In this document: piece by piece, positions 8,110 through 16,921 of the stretch
How positions within the stretch are numbered: position 1 is the first letter of the stretch
Layout: each line of letters starts with the position of its first letter
Assembly: GCA_002878315.1 (NCBI GenBank)
Contig: PNIW01000011.1
Location: 1 to 64,000, forward strand
Direction of reading: 5' to 3'
Source of the DNA: Mesoaciditoga sp.
GTDB taxonomy: Bacteria; Thermotogota; Thermotogae; Mesoaciditogales; Mesoaciditogaceae
DNA: 64,000 nucleotides
The notes under the pieces: model-generated
The model's database searches: none
Told to the model about the DNA's origin: nothing
The model's input: the letters and a program-made list of their open reading frames with translations, nothing else
Position numbers and translations under genes: made by a program

Positions 8110-8979
8110 ATGAAGCCAAAAGTTAAATTTTCCGTTGCATTGTTATATCTTTCTCCGGTTATCATCTTTTATTCATTTATATTTGTTTTACCGTTGATCT
8201 TAGTTTTTCTTCAATCCTTTGGACTTTACAGTTTGGGGTCAACAAAGCCCCCAAAATTCACTTTAGAATATTATTTGAAATTTTTCGATTTGAAAGGGCC
8301 TTATCTCGAAAGTCTATGGTTTAGTTTCTGGAATTCCGCTCTTGCAACGGTGATTATAAGCATCATTTCTTTCTTCCTTGCCATTTTTTTCTACTTCGTT
8401 AATTTCAAAGGCAAATCTTTTATTTCTGCAACGTACAAAATACCTCTATTCATTCCGTATTTGATCTCCGCCTTCGCATGGTGGAATTTACTTTCGCCCG
8501 GAGGATACGTTCAAAGATTGCTTGCCGCAGCAAGAATTGTAAACCCAAACATGTTGCTTGTAAATGATCCTAATGGAATAGGCATTATCGTGGCCAACGT
8601 TTGGATGAATTTCCCGTATATGGTGCTTTTGATCATCGGAACACTTAAAATGATAGATCCAACCCTTATAGAGGCCTCAAGAACTTTAGGATCAACCTTC
8701 TGGAAAAGTGTTTTTAAAATAGTGCTTCCATTGTCAATGCCAGGATTTTTAGCCGGATCAATTCTTTCTTTTATAGGCATGTTCGGTGCCTTCTCAGTTG
8801 CCTTTATTCTCGGAGCGAGTTGGCCACAGTATATGTCAATATCCATATACAACGACGTAACGCAATTTTCTCAATATGGAATGGCATCGGTTCAGTCCGT
8901 TGTTTACATGATAAGCGCAATTTTAATAACTTATCTTTACACAAAAATAATTGCAAAAATTCAGGGTGAAAGAAAATGA
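8110..8979 (+). CDS. ABC transporter permease (first)
   Basis: A 289-residue inner-membrane permease with about six TM helices (LLYLSPVIIFYSFIFVLPLILVF at the start). The cytoplasmic EAA loop that contacts the ATPase is EASRTLGSTFWKSVFKIVLPLSMPG, with the conserved Gly and LP. It follows the attenuator hairpin; its ATG has AGGAGGG upstream. It overlaps the second permease by 4 bases (ATGA). It forms the channel as a heterodimer with the next gene product. Confidence 0.9.
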   Translation: MKPKVKFSVALLYLSPVIIFYSFIFVLPLILVFLQSFGLYSLGSTKPPKFTLEYYLKFFDLKGPYLESLWFSFWNSALATVIISIISFFLAIFFYFVNFKGKSFISATYKIPLFIPYLISAFAWWNLLSPGGYVQRLLAAARIVNPNMLLVNDPNGIGIIVANVWMNFPYMVLLIIGTLKMIDPTLIEASRTLGSTFWKSVFKIVLPLSMPGFLAGSILSFIGMFGAFSVAFILGASWPQYMSISIYNDVTQFSQYGMASVQSVVYMISAILITYLYTKIIAKIQGERK

Positions 8980-9776
8980 AGAGGATATCGATATCCATCG
9001 TGAGCGTGGCGATGGTTTTGATAATATTCTTTCCGGTCTTTGTCATATTCGAATGGGCCTTCAGCACGATATGGTATGGGACATCACTCTTCCCAACCCA
9101 GTTAGGATTTAGATCATTCATCCAGGTTATTCAGGCGGGACTTGGCAAAAGTTTAATTTTGAGTTTTACCATAGCACCGCTTGTCGTTCTTTTTTCAGCG
9201 CTCATAAGTATACCGGCGGCATACATAATAGGGACAAAGGACATAAAATCCAAAAAATTGATAGAAAATCTTTTTCTCATACCCTTAATCGTTCCCCCAA
9301 TTGTAAGTGGAATAGGAATACTATCGATTTACACGCAACTCGGCCTGATAGGAAATTATATGGCCATAGTTTTAGTTCACATGATAGGCGCAACTCCTTA
9401 CATGTTCAGAAGTGTTGAAGCCTCTTTCGAATCGATAGATCCGTCCATTGAAGAGGCCGCAAGAGTTCTTGGAGCAACAAGGTTGAGAACGATATTGAGA
9501 ATATACCTTCCGCTCGTGACACCGGGCTTACTTTCGGGATCGGTCTTTGCCTTTTCATGGTCTTTGAATGAATTTCTCTTAACCTTGCTTTTGGGTCTTC
9601 CGAATATAGTTACACTTCCGGTCTTTCTTTACAGGTACGTTGGAGGTTATTACATATCTCCAGGACCCGCATCAGCGATAAGCGTCTTTTTGATAGTTCC
9701 TTCTTTATTTATAGTGTATTTAATGGAAAAATACATAAAGAGTGAATATGTGGCCGGAGCGGGCATAAAAGGATAA
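8976..9776 (+). CDS. ABC transporter permease (second)
   Basis: A 266-residue, roughly six-TM permease paired with the preceding one. The EAA loop is EEAARVLGATRLRTILRIYLPLVTPG. The N-terminal MKRISISIVSVAMVLIIFFPVFV and the general layout match the PotC/YdcV half of polyamine-type importers. It overlaps the first permease by 4 bases and lies 10 bases before the ATPase gene. Confidence 0.9.
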   Translation: MKRISISIVSVAMVLIIFFPVFVIFEWAFSTIWYGTSLFPTQLGFRSFIQVIQAGLGKSLILSFTIAPLVVLFSALISIPAAYIIGTKDIKSKKLIENLFLIPLIVPPIVSGIGILSIYTQLGLIGNYMAIVLVHMIGATPYMFRSVEASFESIDPSIEEAARVLGATRLRTILRIYLPLVTPGLLSGSVFAFSWSLNEFLLTLLLGLPNIVTLPVFLYRYVGGYYISPGPASAISVFLIVPSLFIVYLMEKYIKSEYVAGAGIKG

Positions 9777-9786
9777 GGAGGATAAG

Positions 9787-10839
9787 ATGTCTACGATCTT
9801 AATTCAGAATCTAAAAAAATATTATGGAAAGGTTTTGGCTTCTTCTATAAAAGAATTAGAGATAAAAGATGGAGAGTTTTTCACACTTCTTGGACCTTCT
9901 GGATGTGGGAAAACAACAACTTTAAGAATGTTAGCCGGATTGATTTCTCCTGACGAAGGAAGGATATTGATAGATGACAAAGATATAACGAATTTTCCTC
10001 CGGAGAAAAGAAATCTAACGATGGTCTTTCAGAATTTTGCACTCTTTCCACATATGAATGTCTTTGACAATGTCGCCTTTGGATTGAGGATGAGACATAT
10101 GCCAGAAAGAGAGATTCAGATCAGGGTAAAAGAGATGCTAAAAATGTTACGAATAGAAGAACTGTCAGACAGACGTATAGAGCAGATCTCCGGCGGACAG
10201 CAACAAAGGGTTGGAGTCGCCCGGGCAATAGCACCCCATCCATCGGTAGTACTTTTCGATGAACCGCTTTCAAATTTAGATGCAAAACTTAGAGAAGAAG
10301 TAAGATATGAACTTAAAGAATTGCAAAAAAAGGTAAATATAACGGCAGTTTACGTAACCCACGATCAGGCAGAAGCAATGACGTTATCTGACAGAATCGC
10401 GATAATGCAGTCGGGAATTATAATTCAGATAGGAAATCCAAAAGAAGTTTATTTCACACCGGTTAATGCCTTCGTCGCTTCTTTTGTCGGAGGAACAAAC
10501 TTCATAGAAGGAGAAATAGAAAAAGAAATTTCACAGGACAGAGTGCTTTTCAGATCAATTGATGGTTTATTAATAGAGGCAAGAAAAGGCATGGTAAGCA
10601 ATTATGATTCTAAAGTTCTACTTGTAAGACCCGAAGCCGTTGAGTTAAAAAAAGCAAACGAAAATGGCATAAAAGGAACCATAGAATCCAAGTTGTATCT
10701 CGGCGGAAGTCTTGAATACAGAATAAGAATAGGGAAGAATTCCACACTAAAAACCTTTGCTTCGTCTGTCAACGACGTTGGAGACGTGAACTCAAATGTG
10801 ACAGTTTTTATAAAAGATGCCGTGGTTATAAAAAGTTAA
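9787..10839 (+). CDS. ABC transporter ATP-binding protein (PotA/MalK type)
   Basis: A 350-residue import ATPase with Walker A GPSGCGKTTT, Q-loop QNFALFPHM, signature ISGGQQQRVG, Walker B VVLFDEPLSNLDA and H-loop YVTHDQAEA. Residues from about 240 on form the C-terminal TOBE/OB domain typical of MalK, PotA and FbpC ATPases. It energises uptake through the two permeases. It closes the operon; its stop overlaps the stop of the convergent msr gene by 4 bases, and no separate terminator is visible on this strand. Confidence 0.93.
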   Translation: MSTILIQNLKKYYGKVLASSIKELEIKDGEFFTLLGPSGCGKTTTLRMLAGLISPDEGRILIDDKDITNFPPEKRNLTMVFQNFALFPHMNVFDNVAFGLRMRHMPEREIQIRVKEMLKMLRIEELSDRRIEQISGGQQQRVGVARAIAPHPSVVLFDEPLSNLDAKLREEVRYELKELQKKVNITAVYVTHDQAEAMTLSDRIAIMQSGIIIQIGNPKEVYFTPVNAFVASFVGGTNFIEGEIEKEISQDRVLFRSIDGLLIEARKGMVSNYDSKVLLVRPEAVELKKANENGIKGTIESKLYLGGSLEYRIRIGKNSTLKTFASSVNDVGDVNSNVTVFIKDAVVIKS

Positions 10840-11696
10840 AAAACCTTTCTTCTAAAATGGCAGTAAGGAGCTTTGCCAGTTTTTTCGTAGTAATTCTGGT
10901 GATACTCCTCGGCTAACCAGAAGTCGGAGGCTCTTTTTATTTGTGTTGCAACTATTCTCCCTTTTTGAATGAGGAATTCTTTTACGGATCCGGCAACACG
11001 TCGCTGTTCTTCGTTAGTGTAAAAAATGACGCTTTTGTACTGTTCGCCAATGTCAGGCCCCTGTCCGTCAAACTGGGAAAAATCATGAATTTCAAAAAAG
11101 AATCTGACAAGTTCTTCGTAACTGACAACTGTACTGTCATATATAACCTCAACCGTCTCGTAATGTCCCGTTAGCCCTGTACAAACCCGATCATACGATG
11201 GGTTCTTTACCTTTCCACCCATATATCCAACGCGCGTATCAAGTACACCTTTGTACTTTTTGAACATATACTCGGATCCCCAAAAACATCCTGCAGCAAA
11301 GAATGCCCTGTTTCTTTGCACCTTTTCGCCTTCGGGTACGAATTCCATTGATACGGAATTGACACAGTGCCTTACATTTTTTGGCGTATATCCTTCGCCT
11401 TCAAAAAGATGACCAAGATGGGCACCACAGTAAGCACATGTTATCTCAATTCTTTTTCCATCGGCATCCAATTGTCTTTTTACAGCACCCGGTATTTCTT
11501 CATCAAAACTCGGCCATCCGCATTCGGATTTAAACTTGCTGTCTGACTCATAAAGTGGTAATCCACATCTTTTACAGACATATAAGCCCTGTTCATAAAA
11601 ATCGTTGTATTTTCCGGTAAAAGGTCTTTCAGTTCCCTTTTTTATTATCACAAATTCCTCGTAAGGATTCAATTCATTCAAAATTTCTTTTTTCAC
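10836..11696 (-). CDS. msrBA: Bifunctional methionine sulfoxide reductase, MsrB–MsrA fusion
   Basis: A 286-residue fusion that repairs both methionine-sulfoxide stereoisomers. Residues about 1–130 are MsrB: structural-zinc pairs CKRC and CAYC, CGWPSF, and catalytic RHCVNSVSMEF. Residues about 140–286 are MsrA with catalytic GCFWGSEY and a late Cys (APYCHF) that could resolve the disulfide. The order is MsrB first. The tracked start is upstream of the ribosome-binding site; AGGAGG followed by GTG at 11696 gives MKKEILNEL. A promoter lies about 30 bases upstream. The enzyme suggests exposure to oxidant despite an anaerobic lifestyle. Confidence 0.93.
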   Translation of the reverse strand: MKKEILNELNPYEEFVIIKKGTERPFTGKYNDFYEQGLYVCKRCGLPLYESDSKFKSECGWPSFDEEIPGAVKRQLDADGKRIEITCAYCGAHLGHLFEGEGYTPKNVRHCVNSVSMEFVPEGEKVQRNRAFFAAGCFWGSEYMFKKYKGVLDTRVGYMGGKVKNPSYDRVCTGLTGHYETVEVIYDSTVVSYEELVRFFFEIHDFSQFDGQGPDIGEQYKSVIFYTNEEQRRVAGSVKEFLIQKGRIVATQIKRASDFWLAEEYHQNYYEKTGKAPYCHFRRKVF

Positions 11697-11727
11697 GAGA
11701 AACCTCCTAATAATAATTATCAATTCT

Positions 11728-11733
11728 ATTATA
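11728..11733 (-). promoter_or_regulatory. -10 element upstream of msrBA
   Basis: On the minus strand TATAAT stands at 11733–11728, about 30 bases before the GTG of msrBA. The -35 region is AT-rich and weak (TTTTTA-like). A separate promoter is likely because a terminator lies directly upstream of it. Confidence 0.5.
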
Positions 11734-11751
11734 TCATAATTAAAGTAAAAT

Positions 11752-11774
11752 AAAAATTCCGGCCATTGCCGGGA
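11752..11774 (-). terminator. Terminator downstream of tRNA-Pro
   Basis: On the minus strand CCGGC-aatg-GCCGG is followed by AATTTTTATTTT, a short GC stem with a U-rich tail, starting about 5 bases after the CCA end of the tRNA. It separates the tRNA transcript from msrBA. Confidence 0.7.
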
Positions 11775-11777
11775 TTT

Positions 11778-11852
11778 TGGTCGGGGCGACTGGGTTTGAA
11801 CCCGCGACCCCCCGTGCCCCAGACAGGTGCGCTACCTCTGCGCTACGCCCCG
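11778..11852 (-). tRNA. tRNA-Pro (anticodon GGG)
   Basis: Read on the minus strand, acceptor CGGGGCG pairs with CGCCCCG, followed by discriminator A and an encoded CCA. The D arm is GCGC-agaggta-GCGC. The anticodon arm is CCTGT-CTGGGGC-ACGGG with GGG at positions 34–36, which decodes CCC and CCU proline codons. The T arm is GCGGG-TTCAAAC-CCAGT, with a G·A mismatch and a G·T pair that make it less regular than usual. Confidence 0.9.
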
Positions 11853-11863
11853 AATACTTAAAA

Positions 11864-11892
11864 AGTATACCACAAGATCTTTCTTAATACAA
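11864..11892 (-). promoter_or_regulatory. Promoter for tRNA-Pro
   Basis: On the minus strand TTGTAT (11892–11887), a 17-base spacer, and TATACT (11869–11864) preceded by TGG (extended -10). The predicted start is a few bases before the tRNA 5' end at 11852. The remaining gap to 11966 shows no further clear feature. Confidence 0.75.
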
Positions 11893-11966
11893 TAGGTATA
11901 TGCATAAAAAGGATTAATTCCACATGCCATTACATGGTACGAAAATAATTTAGCGCCGGTAATTTT

Positions 11967-12512
11967 TTATTGTTGGTTCTCCAAAATTTGACGATAAGTT
12001 ACAGGCCCCAATTTTGGACAAAGCGGGGTACCTAATCTATCGTCCATCGGCATGAAATACAAAAGTGAATCGTCAGAAAAAGCCTGCTTAGCCGTTTTGT
12101 AGTAATTGGATTCTGATACTGGAATTACGCATAACCATAAATTATAATCACCGTATTTTCCGATCTTTTCACTTGTCACAGACACGTATTTGCGAACTCC
12201 GGTTTTAACTATAATCGCAGGCGTTTCCTGGACCTTCAATCCTAAAACAACATATATGTCAGAATTATAATTCAACTTAAACAGAACATCGGCAAAGTGT
12301 TGAAGGGTATTATCAGAGTTGTAAGTTAACATTTCACCTAAGAATGTCAAAGTAACCGGATTGGCCGCTATCCCAAGGACAACAGAACCACCAGTGGCTT
12401 TTAAAGTTAACTGTCCAAAAATATAATTCTCAGCATTCGAAAAATCATCCTTTGAAATGTAATTTGCAAATATAAGTCCAGAGAATATACCTGCCATTAA
12501 AAGAATATTCAT
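11967..12512 (-). CDS. Unknown exported or membrane-anchored protein
   Basis: A 181-residue protein I do not recognise. It opens with a hydrophobic segment (MNILLMAGIFSGLIFANYI) that works as a signal peptide or single anchor, followed by a soluble part with no cysteine pattern or catalytic motif I can name. Its start overlaps the murJ stop by 4 bases, so it is co-transcribed and probably coupled with the lipid II flippase gene, which hints at an envelope role. The C-terminus (KLGPVTYRQILENQQ) gives no clue. Spacing, codon use and the overlap support it as a real gene. Confidence 0.7.
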   Translation of the reverse strand: MNILLMAGIFSGLIFANYISKDDFSNAENYIFGQLTLKATGGSVVLGIAANPVTLTFLGEMLTYNSDNTLQHFADVLFKLNYNSDIYVVLGLKVQETPAIIVKTGVRKYVSVTSEKIGKYGDYNLWLCVIPVSESNYYKTAKQAFSDDSLLYFMPMDDRLGTPLCPKLGPVTYRQILENQQ

Positions 12513-14095
12513 TTCTTGATAAATCTTTTTACCACCATTCTTATTTCATTTCTTCCGAAGAACGTAAAGAGCGTCAAAAATACAGAGATCGCGATTAGGT
12601 CCCTTGATAAGGTATTTAATTTTGAAAGCATGAATAAAAAGATGATCACGTAAATTATAGATGTCATTATCGGTAAAATCGTCTTGATAGAAAAGAACCC
12701 TCTCATTCCAGATATTCCAAGATCGTATATCATCAAAAACAAAAGTAAAAATGAGACTATACTCGAAGAAGCCGCTATGCCTTCTTGTTTTAGCGGGATC
12801 ATCAATATCCAATCGAGGTATGCATTCAAAAAGATCATGGGAACGCTTATTAAAGTCAATCTTAAGGTTTGTTTTTTCGAGATGTATATATTTCCAAGGA
12901 TACCCGTAAGAGGAACGGTTATTATCATCGGCGAATAGGCAACAAGGGTTGAGGCGGTCATAAGAGTCGATTCTGCTGTAAAGGCTCCCCGTTGGTATAT
13001 TATCTTTACTATCAAATCGGCACAGACAATGGTAAAAGCAGTTATCGGGGCAAGGATCTTTATCATTGATTCGAAGATCGTACGTGTTTGAGAAACGATT
13101 GCTTTGCCATTGAAATTGACCGCGTTTTCAGAAAGGCTTGTCAAAGAGGTTGTAAGAATTCCAGAAGTTATAATCCCGTTTATCATTCCAACTATCGTAA
13201 AAGAATAGTTCAATGATGAAATACTTCCAACCTCAAGGCCGCTTGCAAAGGCTCTGTCCACAACACTGTTTATCGTTGCAACCGAAGAAGAAAGCAAAAG
13301 GGGAATGGCAAGGTAAAAGGTATGCTTTATTTCTCCGCGCCCAAATCCGAAGGGAATCTTTCCCCATATCTTTCTTCCATAAAGATACGCCGTAAGACCT
13401 ATCGCTCCCGTTCCAAATTCGAGAGAAAGGGCATAGGATCCCTCTTTGAGAAACGGGTAAAATACAAGCATCGCGGGTATTAGAAAGAGATTTGCCGAAA
13501 ACTGGGCGACAGAATACTGAAAAAACATCCTTTCGGCCCTTAAGAAGGATCCGAAAAGGTTCGACCAGCCATTTAAAAGCGGAAGAAGGGAATATATTCT
13601 AAGGTAATTTTCCGCCATTCTGAATTCTTCTCCTTCAAAGGTAGGGGCAAAGATATGGATGTAAAAAGACGGAAAGATTGCAAGGGTAATCCCGAATAAG
13701 ACAAGAAAGATAGATGTGAAGGTAAGAAGAGATCTCGCGTATTCTATGTGATGATTGTGCCTTTTCTCCTCTATGTAAATTGGCACGGCTATAGATGCAA
13801 ATGCGCCAGCTATTATTCCGGCAACTATATCCGTAGGTCCCAAAGCCACGATAACGGCATCGTACCCTCTACTTGTTCCAAAAAGCATGCCGGCAAGCAT
13901 CTGCCTTACAAAGCCAAGTACCTTCGATCCGGCAACAAAGAGAGTTATCCATACTGTACCGCTTATTATATCCTGTGAAGAGATCCTTCCGTCGTTCGTC
14001 TTTAACACCCTATTTTGATTCGATATTAAACAAAGTATATCAGATTCCATATATTTTGTATAAATTATCAAATAAATTAACGCTTTTTTAAGCAA
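12509..14095 (-). CDS. murJ: Lipid II flippase MurJ (MviN family)
   Basis: A MATE-like (MOP superfamily) membrane protein of up to 528 residues with about 13–14 TM segments. SGTVWITLFVAGSKVLGFVRQ followed by GTSRGYDAV is the typical MurJ N-terminus, and the central cavity Arg-containing segments (FLRAERMFFQ, VVDRAFASGL) are in place. It moves lipid II across the cytoplasmic membrane for peptidoglycan synthesis. The start is uncertain. The tracked TTG at 14095 has no ribosome-binding site; the ATG at 14050 (513 aa) and the GTG at 14008 (499 aa) are closer to the family length but also lack a clear site. It lies divergent from the enolase–mur cluster, which supplies its substrate. Confidence 0.92.
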   Translation of the reverse strand: MLKKALIYLIIYTKYMESDILCLISNQNRVLKTNDGRISSQDIISGTVWITLFVAGSKVLGFVRQMLAGMLFGTSRGYDAVIVALGPTDIVAGIIAGAFASIAVPIYIEEKRHNHHIEYARSLLTFTSIFLVLFGITLAIFPSFYIHIFAPTFEGEEFRMAENYLRIYSLLPLLNGWSNLFGSFLRAERMFFQYSVAQFSANLFLIPAMLVFYPFLKEGSYALSLEFGTGAIGLTAYLYGRKIWGKIPFGFGRGEIKHTFYLAIPLLLSSSVATINSVVDRAFASGLEVGSISSLNYSFTIVGMINGIITSGILTTSLTSLSENAVNFNGKAIVSQTRTIFESMIKILAPITAFTIVCADLIVKIIYQRGAFTAESTLMTASTLVAYSPMIITVPLTGILGNIYISKKQTLRLTLISVPMIFLNAYLDWILMIPLKQEGIAASSSIVSFLLLFLMIYDLGISGMRGFFSIKTILPIMTSIIYVIIFLFMLSKLNTLSRDLIAISVFLTLFTFFGRNEIRMVVKRFIKK

Positions 14096-14139
14096 GCATT
14101 CTCATTTTTATAAGTGGTGGGAGCATGTAACTAAATTAG

Positions 14140-14148
14140 TGTTATAAT
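14140..14148 (+). promoter_or_regulatory. Extended -10 promoter upstream of eno
   Basis: TGT-TATAAT at 14140–14148 is an extended -10 element 32 bases before the eno ATG. The -35 region is poor (GGAGCA at 17-base spacing), as is usual for extended -10 promoters. It probably drives eno and the coupled mur genes. Confidence 0.6.
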
Positions 14149-14180
14149 TAATACCGAATTATTCAAAGGAGGTTTTGAAA

Positions 14181-15467
14181 ATGCATACGGATATAATCGA
14201 TGTAAAGGCAATGGAGATTCTTGACTCGAGAGGAAATCCGACAGTTGAGGTCGATGTGCTTTTAGAAGACGGAACGACCGGAACGGCCATGGTTCCGTCC
14301 GGAGCGTCAACTGGAAAACATGAAGCCCTTGAATTAAGAGATGGTGGAAAGAGGTATGATGGTAAGGGCGTTGAAAAGGCCGTCGAGAATGTCAACGAAA
14401 AGATAGCCCCAAGAGTTGTCGGTTTAAACGTTTTTGATCAAGCATACGTCGACAAAACGATGATAGAACTCGATGGAACACCAAATAAATCTTCTCTCGG
14501 GGCAAATGCGATTTTAGGAGTTTCAATGGCAGTCGCCCGTGCCGCTGCAAATGCCCTTTACATGGATCTTTACGAGTACCTTGGAGGACCAAATGCAAAG
14601 ACGTTACCAGTTCCAATGATGAACGTTATAAATGGCGGAAAACATGCTGACAGTGGCCTTGATATACAGGAATTTTTGATAGTTCCTGCCGGTGCGCCAA
14701 CTTTTAAAGAGGCTTTAAGGTACGGGGCTGAGACCTTCCAGGCGCTGAAATCTATTCTAAAGTCTATGAAGATGGCAACATCCGTTGGCGATGAGGGAGG
14801 ATTCGCGCCGAAGTTAGGTTCAAATGAAGAGGCGATAGAAGTAATCGTGCAGGCCATAGAAAAGGCCGGATACAAACCCGGAAAAGACATATATGTGGCC
14901 ATTGATGCCGCACCAGATTCATTCTACGATGAAACAAAGAAAAAGTATCATTTTGGTGGAAAGGATATAACAACTGATGAATTACTCGATTTTTACAAGA
15001 AGATCGTCGATAAGTATCCGGTAATCTCGATAGAAGATCCATTCTACGAGGAAGACTGGGATGGTTTTGTCAAGATCACAAAAGAACTCGGCAAAAAAAT
15101 CCAGATTATCGGTGATGATCTGTACGTTACCAATGTCAACAGATTAAAAACCGGCGTAGAGAAAAAAGCGACAAATTCTATTCTTATAAAGCTGAACCAG
15201 ATAGGTACCGTTACGGAGACTTTAGATACAATCGAGTATGCGAAAACTCACGGATTTACATGCGTTGTTTCTCACAGATCTGGAGAGACGGAAGATACAT
15301 TCATAGCAGATCTCTCGGTTGGAATGAATACCGGCCTTATAAAAACCGGATCTTTGTCAAGAAGCGAAAGAATAGCAAAATACAACAGACTTCTTAAGAT
15401 AGAGTCAAAACTCGGTTCTGTAGGCCTTTACAAAGGATTAGGCGCATTTTACTCAATCGGAAGATGA
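14181..15467 (+). CDS. eno: Enolase
   Basis: A 428-residue enolase (2-phosphoglycerate to phosphoenolpyruvate, glycolysis). Seen: [17 protein letters not shown] at the N-terminus, the [11 protein letters not shown] loop, [11 protein letters not shown] with the catalytic acid, the Mg ligands in [26 protein letters not shown] and [10 protein letters not shown], the catalytic Lys in [15 protein letters not shown], and [15 protein letters not shown]. The length is standard. The ATG at 14181 follows AAAGGAGG by 8 bases. Its stop overlaps the murE start by 4 bases. Being translationally coupled to murE ties PEP supply, needed by MurA, to wall synthesis. Confidence 0.98.
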   Translation: MHTDIIDVKAMEILDSRGNPTVEVDVLLEDGTTGTAMVPSGASTGKHEALELRDGGKRYDGKGVEKAVENVNEKIAPRVVGLNVFDQAYVDKTMIELDGTPNKSSLGANAILGVSMAVARAAANALYMDLYEYLGGPNAKTLPVPMMNVINGGKHADSGLDIQEFLIVPAGAPTFKEALRYGAETFQALKSILKSMKMATSVGDEGGFAPKLGSNEEAIEVIVQAIEKAGYKPGKDIYVAIDAAPDSFYDETKKKYHFGGKDITTDELLDFYKKIVDKYPVISIEDPFYEEDWDGFVKITKELGKKIQIIGDDLYVTNVNRLKTGVEKKATNSILIKLNQIGTVTETLDTIEYAKTHGFTCVVSHRSGETEDTFIADLSVGMNTGLIKTGSLSRSERIAKYNRLLKIESKLGSVGLYKGLGAFYSIGR

Positions 15468-16921
15468 AATTCTCGAATATAGTAGAATTACTCTCGAAGA
15501 ATGACCTCGTCGTAGGTCATTCTTTGTCATATGATCCAGAAATAAATGAATTCTGTGAAGATTCAAGAAAGACCGGCGAAGGTTCCCTTTTCGCTTGCAT
15601 AAAGGGATCAAGATTTGATTCCCATACTGTCGCAAATGAAACAAAGGCCGCGGCCTTTGTCTGTCAGTATGAAATAAAGACCTCAAAGCCTTACATCATT
15701 GTAAATGATATAAGACGTGCTGTATCTTTAATTGCCTATAATTTTTACGGTCCCTTCGATGACATGAAATTCTTTGCCGTCACGGGCACAAAGGGAAAAA
15801 CAACATCTGCGACTCTCTTTAGTGAGATAGTAAAGGCTTACGGCGATGGATGTGCCCTGATGACAACCGTTGTGAATTCGACGCCTAAGTTCTTTGAACT
15901 TTCAGATCACACAACCCAGTCGCCAATATACTTTGCAAAACTTTTGCAAAGAGCAAAAAGTGAAAGGGCAAAATTCGCCTCCCTCGAGGCTTCTTCTCAA
16001 GGCCTTGAAATGAAGCGACTTGATGGGCTATCATTTGATAGAATAGCCTTTTTAAACCTTACACGTGATCATTTTGATACCCATCTCAATTTTGAAAATT
16101 ATTTCGAGGCAAAGGCCCATCTCATAGATCTTGTAAAACCCGATGGGATCGCATTTATAAATATAGATGCCGGAAAGTGGGCAAAATTGTACGCCCAGCG
16201 CGCCTCTGAGAAGGGAATAAAGGTAATAACTTACGGAAAAAAGGCAGATGTGATCTTCAAGATAAAGAAATCAGACGATAACGGTACAAAATTCGTATTA
16301 AATGTCGATGGAGAGAATATAGATTTCGATACCCCGATAATAGGAGATTTTATGGTCTACGATCTCGTCCCTTCGATTCTTTCAGCGGTGTCATTTGGAA
16401 TTGGCATAGATTTTATAAGAGATGTGGTCAAAAAATTCAGAGGGGTTGAAGGAAGGCTCGAAAGGTACCATGGCAATGGATACGATTTCTACATAGATTA
16501 TGCCCACACACCCGCGGCTCTTGAGGCCGTGCTTAAATTTGTCAAAAAATTGACAAAGGGCCGTCTTATTCTCGTCTTTGGCGCTGGTGGAGACGCTGAC
16601 AGAGGAAAAAGGCCTTTGATGGGATCTATGGCACAGAAATATGCCGATCTTATCTTTCTTACCAATGACAATCCAAAATCCGAAGATCCCATGAAGATAA
16701 TAAACGAGGTTATGAACGGAATATCGGAAAGGGAAAAACTTCGGGTAATTCCGGACAGAAGGATGGCAATAGAGATGGCCCTGAAAGAATGGAGAGATGG
16801 TGACAAGTTGGTGATTGCCGGAAAGGGTCATGAAAGAGTCCAGATCTTCAACGGCTATGAAGTGCCCTTTAAAGATAAAGATGTAGCGTTCGATATTTTG
16901 AAAGGGATGGGGCTTGTTTGA
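15464..16921 (+). CDS. murE: UDP-MurNAc-tripeptide synthetase MurE
   Basis: A 485-residue Mur ligase adding the third amino acid to UDP-MurNAc-L-Ala-D-Glu. The ATP loop is GTKGKTTSA near residue 110, HTTQSP follows, the ligase core is EGRLERYHG, and the C-terminal domain carries the amino-acid-recognition stretch [10 protein letters not shown]. Diaminopimelate enzymes usually read DNPR, Lys enzymes DNPA or DDPR-like forms; DNPK is intermediate, so the residue added cannot be assigned safely. It is coupled to eno (ATGA) and to murF (TTGA). Confidence 0.95.
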   Translation: MKFSNIVELLSKNDLVVGHSLSYDPEINEFCEDSRKTGEGSLFACIKGSRFDSHTVANETKAAAFVCQYEIKTSKPYIIVNDIRRAVSLIAYNFYGPFDDMKFFAVTGTKGKTTSATLFSEIVKAYGDGCALMTTVVNSTPKFFELSDHTTQSPIYFAKLLQRAKSERAKFASLEASSQGLEMKRLDGLSFDRIAFLNLTRDHFDTHLNFENYFEAKAHLIDLVKPDGIAFINIDAGKWAKLYAQRASEKGIKVITYGKKADVIFKIKKSDDNGTKFVLNVDGENIDFDTPIIGDFMVYDLVPSILSAVSFGIGIDFIRDVVKKFRGVEGRLERYHGNGYDFYIDYAHTPAALEAVLKFVKKLTKGRLILVFGAGGDADRGKRPLMGSMAQKYADLIFLTNDNPKSEDPMKIINEVMNGISEREKLRVIPDRRMAIEMALKEWRDGDKLVIAGKGHERVQIFNGYEVPFKDKDVAFDILKGMGLV

